Origin: an uncultured Coriobacteriaceae bacterium
Lineage (GTDB): Bacteria; Actinomycetota; Coriobacteriia; Coriobacteriales; Atopobiaceae
Length of the DNA: 64,000 nucleotides
NCBI GenBank assembly: GCA_902793465.1
Contig: CADBDT010000004.1
Location: 124,001-188,000 of the forward strand
Reading direction: 5' to 3'
Numbering within the stretch: the stretch's first letter is position 1; every line of letters begins with the position of its first letter. Of this stretch, positions 58,440 to 64,000 are shown piece by piece. Made by a program: the position numbers and the translations under genes. The notes under the pieces were generated by a model that ran no database searches, was not told the origin of the DNA, and saw only the letters and a list, made by a program, of their open reading frames with translations.

Positions 58440-60659
58440 ATGGACGTCGAGGCAAAGGATCGCTTTAACGTGTTTATGTGGGGCGGGCTCATGCAGGGAG
58501 AGAGCCGTAAGCTAAGGGCCTCGGTGGCCTTGGGCCTGCTTATTGTTCTGGCTGCCATGACCTTCGTGCAGTTTGGTTTTGTGGGTGTAGGCTTCGACCA
58601 AGACTACTCCTGCTATGTGTTGGCGCTCCTTGGCCCCATTGCCGTTGCATCGCTTACGCTTGGTGCAGGATGGGGCACCTTGGAGGGGGCGCTTGCGGGC
58701 GCTGTTCTCTTTGCGCACGCCCAGCGTCAACCCCTCGATATAATAGAAAAATATTTTGTTAACCCAATGACCTCAATCGTAATGTACGGTGTGGCAGGCC
58801 TGATGCTCGGGCTGCTTTTTGCCGTGGCGCTGCGAAACAACCCAAACGGCGCTCGACGGTGGATCTACATTGCCATACCGTGCATTTTGGTTGCAATACT
58901 GGCAACAGTCGCCTTCGAAAAGGGCATGCTGCTTGTTATTGACCAAAACAAGAACATGGATGTTGTACAGGCGTTTGTGGGCACGGGATTGCCGTTTATC
59001 CAGCCGATTCTGGACTTTGTCCTCATGTACGCGCTCTGCATTATTTCCGATCTTGGTTGGAAATGGTATGAAGCAACGCGTGTTTTCGTTGGCGTCCGCA
59101 CCATTTTTCGCACTAGGATGCTCTGCACGTTGTTCCTCGTGTTCCTAACCATGTCTGCTGCGTGCTTTGCCATTATTACCCTGCAGGAGGAGGCCGCTGC
59201 CAACGAGAGCATAACCGCGGAGCTCGACTATTTGCAGGGCCAGCTCGACTTGCGTTGGAATACGTACGAGGCGCTTCTAAAGCAGCCGGAGGTAGAAAAC
59301 CTTCCCGAATCGATACTGGATCCCATTGACGAAGGCCTTTCTGTAGACGGGCTCATAAAGGGATACGACCTTACCGACGGAACCATTGTCCTGTTTTATA
59401 ACGGTGAACCGATCCTTACAGACAATCCCGTCTTTGACCTCAAATCGGTCCAAAATTACGAGGATCTTAAGGAGTACTACGACCAGCTCATGAAAGAGGC
59501 GTATGAGCGCGTTAAGGCGTCTGCGGAGTCAAATAAGCTTATTATGACGGTCTATAGCGACGGCTCGGACGAAACCGAGCTCGGATACGTTAAGGGCAGA
59601 AAGCTCGACGACAGTAGCTACCTCATGTTCTCGCGTCCTTTTTCCATGGTGTTTGCCCATCGCACGGGAACGCTGCTCTGGACGTCGATAATGGTTTTCG
59701 TACTGCTTGTGGTGCTGTATCTGGTGGTGGCAAACCTGCTTAGAAAGGTGGTAATAAAACCCGTAGACAATACCAACGCCTCCATGGCAAAGATTATGTG
59801 CGGCAACTTGGACGAGATGGTGAGCGAGGTGGGGAGCGTGGAGTTTGCCTCCCTCTCTGCCGGCATTAACTCTACGGTCGACGCGCTCAAGACGCTCATA
59901 GACGAGGCCGAGCGGCGCAACGAACGGGACCTGGCAACGGCGCGCGCCATCCAAATTGGTGCCCTTCCCAAGAGCTTCCCGGCATTTCCAGACAACCAGA
60001 AGGTGGATCTGTATGCCGCCATGGACGCCGCAAAGGAGGTGGGGGGCGACTTCTACGACTTCTTTGAAATAGACGAGCGTACGGTGGGGTTCCTTATTGC
60101 CGACGTAAGCGGCAAGGGCATACCCGGCGCGCTGTTTATGATGGCGGCCAAGGCGGAGATTCAGAACTATTTGGCATCGGGCATGGAGCCCGCAAAGGCA
60201 ATTGCCTCCGCCAACGCCTACCTGTGCGCAAACAACGAAGCGGGCATGTTTGTTACGGTGTGGGCAGCCACGCTGGACTGGACAACCGGGGAGCTTACGT
60301 ACGTTAACGCAGGCCATAACTTCCCGCTCCTTCGCCATGGGCAAGGCGGCGAGTGGGAGTGGCTCAAAAAGAAGTGTGGCCTGTTCTTGGGCACGTTTGA
60401 CACTGCCAAGTACAGGCAGGAAACCCTCGTGCTCGAGCCTGGGGACGAGCTTCTTTTGTATACCGATGGCGTAAACGAGGCGTTTAACATCGCGGAGGAG
60501 GAGTACGGCAACGACCAGCTGGAGGAGTTCCTTGTCGCCCACAGCAACATGCGGCCGCAAGAGCTCGTTACCGTACTGCGCGACGACGTGGCAAGATGGG
60601 CGGAAGGCGCGGAACAGTCCGACGACGTTACCATCCTTGTTGTTGAATATGACGCATAG
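58440..60659 (+). CDS. SpoIIE-type PP2C phosphatase with multi-helix membrane sensor
   Basis: A 739-residue protein: about six helices in the first 225 residues, a further helix (about 230-255), an extracytoplasmic domain (about 260-400), a helix (about 405-430), a HAMP-like linker and a SpoIIE/PP2C phosphatase domain (about 520-739) with Asp537 in GGDFYDFF, ADVSGKGIPGALFM, YTDGVNEA and SDDVTILVV. These are the metal-binding acidic residues. In other bacteria such proteins dephosphorylate anti-sigma-factor antagonists; no such partner gene is adjacent. CGGAGGGAG precedes the ATG. Confidence 0.88.
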   Translation: MDVEAKDRFNVFMWGGLMQGESRKLRASVALGLLIVLAAMTFVQFGFVGVGFDQDYSCYVLALLGPIAVASLTLGAGWGTLEGALAGAVLFAHAQRQPLDIIEKYFVNPMTSIVMYGVAGLMLGLLFAVALRNNPNGARRWIYIAIPCILVAILATVAFEKGMLLVIDQNKNMDVVQAFVGTGLPFIQPILDFVLMYALCIISDLGWKWYEATRVFVGVRTIFRTRMLCTLFLVFLTMSAACFAIITLQEEAAANESITAELDYLQGQLDLRWNTYEALLKQPEVENLPESILDPIDEGLSVDGLIKGYDLTDGTIVLFYNGEPILTDNPVFDLKSVQNYEDLKEYYDQLMKEAYERVKASAESNKLIMTVYSDGSDETELGYVKGRKLDDSSYLMFSRPFSMVFAHRTGTLLWTSIMVFVLLVVLYLVVANLLRKVVIKPVDNTNASMAKIMCGNLDEMVSEVGSVEFASLSAGINSTVDALKTLIDEAERRNERDLATARAIQIGALPKSFPAFPDNQKVDLYAAMDAAKEVGGDFYDFFEIDERTVGFLIADVSGKGIPGALFMMAAKAEIQNYLASGMEPAKAIASANAYLCANNEAGMFVTVWAATLDWTTGELTYVNAGHNFPLLRHGQGGEWEWLKKKCGLFLGTFDTAKYRQETLVLEPGDELLLYTDGVNEAFNIAEEEYGNDQLEEFLVAHSNMRPQELVTVLRDDVARWAEGAEQSDDVTILVVEYDA

Positions 60660-60683
60660 CGTATAATGGCGGTATTCCCCTGG

Positions 60684-60838
60684 CGGGGTGTCCGAAAACG
60701 GGGTGCCGTGAGGGGATACTCCCCTACGGGTACATCGCGGATAGGTCCCTCGTAAGGAGAAGGCCTGCTCGCGATGTACCCGAGGGGGAGTATCCCCTCA
60801 CGGCACCCCACATCGCCACAAGTTTTCGGACAGCCCCG
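60684..60838. repeat. Nested GTACATCGCG-core palindromic element
   Basis: Outer arms CGGGGTGTCCGAAAAC (60684) and GTTTTCGGACAGCCCCG (ending 60838) pair; inside are GGGGTGCCGTGAGGGGATAC.. and its complement (60700-60809), identical in part to the element at 28865, around the core GGGTACATCGCGGATAGG / CTGCTCGCGATGTACCC. It starts about 25 bases after the SpoIIE gene stop. Confidence 0.85.
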
Positions 60839-60866
60839 GGGGCAGAAACGAGAGACAGGAGCGCTC

Positions 60867-61406
60867 ATGGACTTTTTGGAGCTTGCGCAAAGCAGATGGT
60901 CGGTTCGCAACTACGACGCACGGCCCGTGGAGCAAGAGAAGCTCGACCGCATTCTGGAGGCCGCACGACTTGCACCCACAGGGGCAAACCGCCAGCCGCA
61001 GCGCCTGTATGTGCTGCGCAGCGAGGAAGCCCTCGCGCGCTTGCGGGCGGCAACGCGCATGGCGTTCAACGCACCGCTGGTAATTGTGGCATGCGCAAAG
61101 GTGGACGAGGCGTGGCACAACGAACGCGAAACGGTAATGCGCGGCACTACGTGCGACACGTACAACGTGGCCGAGATGGACGCCTCCATCGTATGCGACC
61201 ACATGCAGCTTGCGGCAACCGAGGTGGGTCTGGGCACGCTGTGGGTTCGTGGCTACGACACCCAGTCGATCCTGGACGCATTCGAGTTCCCTGAGGGGAT
61301 TGTGCCCATGTGCATCCTAGACGTGGGGTATCCTGCTCCGGAGGCCAAGCCGTCGAGGCTTCACGAAGATCGCAAGCCATTGTCGCAGACCGTCGTGGAG
61401 TGGTAG
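60867..61406 (+). CDS. Nitroreductase family protein
   Basis: A 179-residue FMN-binding nitroreductase: N-terminal SRWSVRNYDARPVEQEKLDRILEAARLAPTGANRQPQ, and AATEVGLGTLWVRGYD, typical of the small single-domain group. The ATG at 60867 has ACAGGAG six bases upstream. The natural substrate is unknown; the group reduces nitro compounds, quinones or flavins with NAD(P)H. It is preceded by a palindromic element rather than by a cotranscribed gene. Confidence 0.9.
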   Translation: MDFLELAQSRWSVRNYDARPVEQEKLDRILEAARLAPTGANRQPQRLYVLRSEEALARLRAATRMAFNAPLVIVACAKVDEAWHNERETVMRGTTCDTYNVAEMDASIVCDHMQLAATEVGLGTLWVRGYDTQSILDAFEFPEGIVPMCILDVGYPAPEAKPSRLHEDRKPLSQTVVEW

Positions 61407-61497
61407 CCATCGTATATCGGCGTCTCGTCGCATGGGCGTGCCATGTGGGATACAATCGGAATGAAAGCCACACCAACCCGTATGGCGCGGAGGGCCT

Positions 61498-62403
61498 ATG
61501 GATAACGACGACCTTTTGGCACGAATACAAGAAACCACTCTCGAACTGCCCGGCTCACGCAAGTCAATAGCCGACTTTCTTATACGAGAAGGCGGCGGCG
61601 TGGAAAACCTCTCGATGGCCGAGGTCGCAGACCTTACCTTTACGTCCAAGCCATCGCTCGTGCGTTTTGCAAAGACGTTTGGCTTTGCTGGCTGGCGCGA
61701 CTTTAGGTTGGCGTTCGTCACGCTTATGCGCCAGAACGACGAGGATATCGCGCACTTGGAAAACGTGGATCCAAACCACCCCTTTGCACCAGAGGATTCC
61801 GTTGGCGAAGCCGTGCAAAGCGTGCTTGCGTTGGAGCAACGTGCGCTTGCGGATGCAGCCGATGTTGTGGACGTAAACATGCTCGTTGAGGCATCGCGCA
61901 GAATAATAGAGGCAAATCGCACGGTGTTCTTTGGATACGAGCCAAACTACTGCTTTGGCAGGTTGCTTGCATACAAGTTGGCGCAGATTGGCATTAGGTG
62001 TCTTGTGCCTTCGCCCGAGGACTGGGAGTCGTTGGCGCGTACCCTTGGCCCCAACGAATGCGCAATAATCGCGTCGTATTCTGGAATGGGCCCACACCGA
62101 GAGCCAGTGAGCTTTGCGCCTATGTTTGCGCAGGCAGGAGTGCCTGTTATTGCAATAACGAACTCTGGAGATAACTGGTTGCGCGAGCAATGCGACTGCG
62201 TGCTTTCGTTTAGGCCTCGCGAGCGCTATTACAGTAAAATATCGGGTTACTACAGCGAGCAGTGCATTCACTTTTTATTGGACGCGCTATACTCTGCAAT
62301 ATTCTGCGCCGACTACGATCGCAACGAGGTACGAAAGCTGCATACGGTTATTGCGTTCGAGCGTACGCATAATCAGAACCTCGTAGACGAGCTACCGTGC
62401 TAG
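61498..62403 (+). CDS. RpiR-family (MurR-like) transcriptional regulator
   Basis: A 301-residue regulator: an N-terminal RpiR HTH (about 1-77; LSMAEVADLTFTSKPSLVRFAKTFGFAGWRDFR) and a SIS domain (about 125-265) for a phosphosugar (FFGYEPNYCFGRLLAYKL, IIASYSGMGPHREPV). GGAGGG precedes the ATG. The murB gene starts 41 bases downstream on the same strand; the phosphosugar sensed may be MurNAc-6-phosphate, as in MurR, but nothing in the sequence proves this. Confidence 0.88.
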   Translation: MDNDDLLARIQETTLELPGSRKSIADFLIREGGGVENLSMAEVADLTFTSKPSLVRFAKTFGFAGWRDFRLAFVTLMRQNDEDIAHLENVDPNHPFAPEDSVGEAVQSVLALEQRALADAADVVDVNMLVEASRRIIEANRTVFFGYEPNYCFGRLLAYKLAQIGIRCLVPSPEDWESLARTLGPNECAIIASYSGMGPHREPVSFAPMFAQAGVPVIAITNSGDNWLREQCDCVLSFRPRERYYSKISGYYSEQCIHFLLDALYSAIFCADYDRNEVRKLHTVIAFERTHNQNLVDELPC

Positions 62404-62444
62404 AGCCTTCCACTGTGGTGGAAAAGAGATAGGAGAGAGCTGCA

Positions 62445-63302
62445 ATGATTTTGCTAGACGAGCCCATGAGCAAGCACACTACCTTTAAGGTAGGGGGCCC
62501 TGCAGACGTATTTGTTATTCCGTCGTCTGCGGACGAGGCAATTGCCGTAGTGGGTGCATGCAGGCGGTTGCAGGTGCCCTACTTCGTGTTGGGCAAAGGC
62601 TCCGACCTCTTGATTTCGGACGAGGGATATCGCGGCGTAATGATTTCGCTGGAGTCGCTTGCAAACATAGAGGTGCAGGGCAACGTGCTTGTTTGCGGAG
62701 CAGGTGCGGCACTTAAGGACGTTGCCCATGTGGCGCGCGACAACGGCTTGGCAGGGTTCGAGTTTGCCAGCGGGATTCCGGGAAGCGTTGGAGGCGCCTG
62801 CTTTATGAACGCGGGCGCATACGACGGCTGCATGGCCGACGTGCTGCAGTCCGTGGATGTGCTGGACGCAAACGGCGAGGTAGTTACCATTGGTGTGGAA
62901 GACTTGGAACTTGGGTATCGTACCAGCAAGATTCGCACGGACGGTCTTATGGTGCTAAGCGCCCGCATTGAGCTTGCGGATGGCAGCAAGGAGCAGATTG
63001 GACAGAAGATCGACGACCTCACGCGGCGTCGAGAGGAAAAGCAGCCGCTGGAGTACGGCAGCGCCGGCTCCACCTTCAAGCGTCCCGAGGGCTACTTCGC
63101 CGGCAAGCTCATAATGGATTCGGGGCTAAAGGGATACACGGTAGGCGGGGCATGCGTGTCCAACAAGCATGCCGGGTTTGTAATCAACAAGGGCGGCGCC
63201 ACTGCAGCGGATGTGCGTGCCGTTATATCCCACGTGCAGGATGAGGTGGAGCGCCAGTTTGGCGTGCGTCTGGAGCCCGAGGTCCGCTTTATCGGGTTCT
63301 GA
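62445..63302 (+). CDS. murB: UDP-N-acetylenolpyruvoylglucosamine reductase MurB
   Basis: A 285-residue MurB of the short type: FAD-binding motifs LGKGSDLLISD and GIPGSVGGACFMNAG, KIRTDG, and the catalytic Ser region GSAGSTFKRP, followed by GKLIMDSGLKGYTVGGACVSNKHAGF. It reduces UDP-GlcNAc-enolpyruvate in peptidoglycan synthesis. It starts near residue 25 of longer homologues (MILLDEPMSKHTTFKVGGPAD), which is common. AGGAGAG precedes the ATG. Its neighbour is RpiR-type; other mur genes are not in view. Confidence 0.95.
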   Translation: MILLDEPMSKHTTFKVGGPADVFVIPSSADEAIAVVGACRRLQVPYFVLGKGSDLLISDEGYRGVMISLESLANIEVQGNVLVCGAGAALKDVAHVARDNGLAGFEFASGIPGSVGGACFMNAGAYDGCMADVLQSVDVLDANGEVVTIGVEDLELGYRTSKIRTDGLMVLSARIELADGSKEQIGQKIDDLTRRREEKQPLEYGSAGSTFKRPEGYFAGKLIMDSGLKGYTVGGACVSNKHAGFVINKGGATAADVRAVISHVQDEVERQFGVRLEPEVRFIGF

Positions 63303-63319
63303 TTTGCAACAATGGTCCC

Positions 63320-63393
63320 ATCGTGTACGTCGCGAGGAGCCCGCCTCATCATGAAGGGACTATCCGCGATGTACCCGTAGGGGAGCATCCCAA
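63320..63393. repeat. Degenerate partial GTACATCGCG-core element
   Basis: GTGTACGTCGCGAGGAG and GACTATCCGCGATGTACCCG keep the core halves of the family, but the left arm is degenerate and the outer stem lost. It lies directly beside the intact copy at 63395, 20 bases after the murB stop. Confidence 0.6.
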
Positions 63394-63394
63394 C

Positions 63395-63546
63395 GCCATT
63401 TGGTTAAGGGTCTGGGGGCGCTGTGCACATAGGGGATATTCCCCTACGGGTACATCGCGGATGAGCCGGCCTCCAACGTAAGCCCTGCTCGCGATGTACC
63501 CGATGGGGAGTATCCCCCCCTATGTGCACAGCGCTAACTTAATGGC
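63395..63546. repeat. GTACATCGCG-core palindromic element, GCCATTAAG-armed subtype
   Basis: Outer GCCATTTGGTTAAG / CTTAATGGC and inner GCGCTGTGCACATAGGGG.. / ..CTATGTGCACAGCGC (63418-63534) surround the core GGGTACATCGCGGATGAGCC / CTGCTCGCGATGTACCC. It is closest to the copies at 11866 and 15667. It fills the gap between the convergent murB and DUF711 genes. Confidence 0.85.
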
Positions 63547-63569
63547 AGTGGGAGTATCCCCGATATCTC

Positions 63570-64000
63570 CTAGTTCCGCAGCGAGTTGAGCGGCGCTGGA
63601 AAGCGGCCACCGCGATGCGCAAACACGGTGCCGGCATGTTGGTTAACGGGCATTACGGGAGCCGATCCAAAGAGCCCGCCAAACTCCAGCACATCGCCCT
63701 CCTTGTGGCCGATGGCAGGAATCAGGCGCACGGCCGTGGTCTTGCCGTTAATTACGCCAATGGCCATCTCGTCGGCAATTATGCCGGCAATCGTCTCTAC
63801 GCTGGTGTCTCCTGGAACGGCAATCATGTCCAGTCCGACCGAGCATACGCAGGTCATGGCCTCGAGCTTCTCTAGACTCAGAGCTCCGTCCCGCGCGGCG
63901 CGTATCATGCCGGCGTCTTCGCTCACGGGAATAAACGCGCCGGACAGACCACCGACGCTGGAGCTTGCCATTACGCCGCCCTTCTTTACGGCGTCGTTAA
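63570..64000 (-). CDS. PFL family / DUF711 (UPF0210) protein (partial, C-terminal part)
   Basis: The reading frame is open from the right edge to a stop at 63570, giving 143 C-terminal residues. [28 protein letters not shown] and [19 protein letters not shown] are typical of DUF711/UPF0210, a family with a pyruvate formate-lyase-like fold and unknown function. The start lies outside the window. In many genomes an ACT-domain protein (UPF0237) gene lies upstream, which cannot be checked here. Confidence 0.9.
   Translation of the reverse strand, partial: NDAVKKGGVMASSSVGGLSGAFIPVSEDAGMIRAARDGALSLEKLEAMTCVCSVGLDMIAVPGDTSVETIAGIIADEMAIGVINGKTTAVRLIPAIGHKEGDVLEFGGLFGSAPVMPVNQHAGTVFAHRGGRFPAPLNSLRN

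Noticed and set aside
59529-60560. Minus-strand frame of 343 codons
   Set aside because: It is antisense to the SpoIIE-type phosphatase domain and lacks domain similarity.

Overview
The window reads as a moderately high-GC Gram-positive chromosome, most likely a gut or oral member of the Coriobacteriia (Olsenella/Atopobium-like). This is an inference from protein content: LytR-CpsA-Psr, an AmaP/DUF2273/Asp23 set, YkuD L,D-transpeptidase, YfhO, several GGDEF/EAL proteins and a glycyl radical enzyme with its activase. It also rests on good Shine-Dalgarno sites and the absence of outer-membrane genes. I saw no rRNA, tRNA, transposase, integrase, phage or cas gene. About 54 protein genes are supported, two of them cut by the window edges.

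Layout. 1-5.6 kb: purL (partial), a 73-bp tandem repeat array, then small housekeeping enzymes (nitrilase family, peptide deformylase, flavin reductase, YaiI/DUF188) and a low-molecular-weight phosphatase. 5.8-11.8 kb: a methyltransferase followed by a complete nickel/peptide ABC importer (two permeases, binding lipoprotein, two ATPases). 12-20.5 kb: msrA, a GyrI-like protein, a DUF3592 protein, a GH1 6-phospho-beta-glucosidase, an EAL protein, a cation-efflux protein and a zinc-ribbon membrane protein. 20.5-26.8 kb: a fused binding-protein/permease, a divergent multidomain c-di-GMP protein and an SGNH hydrolase. 27-35.6 kb: yebC, a J-domain membrane protein, LCP, the amaP-DUF2273-asp23 cluster, an acyltransferase, a flavodoxin-fold reductase, a uridine-kinase-like protein and an Spx/ArsC-like protein. 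35.6-46.5 kb: cell-envelope genes (polysaccharide deacetylase, GT2 glycosyltransferase, two SMR-type half-transporters, ATP-grasp enzyme, YfhO, L,D-transpeptidase). 47-52.9 kb: a Cthe_2159-type lipoprotein, an EIIB-ROK fusion, DUF2804 and CmpB-family proteins. 53-58.2 kb: a glycyl-radical sugar-phosphate module (talC/fsa, pflD-like lyase, divergent activase, DeoR regulator). 58.4-64 kb: SpoIIE phosphatase, nitroreductase, RpiR regulator, murB and a DUF711 protein (partial).

The most striking non-coding feature is the density of long perfect palindromes between genes. At least three families recur: one with a GTACATCGCG core, one with CCTATCAA..GGGGGAGTAC, and one with a GTGCTCAAACAGTCCTCGC core. 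Within a family the centre is conserved while the outer arms differ from locus to locus yet still pair with themselves. This points to a dispersed element or arm-copying process that I cannot match to a named family. Together with the 73-bp array, it is the best candidate here for something undescribed.
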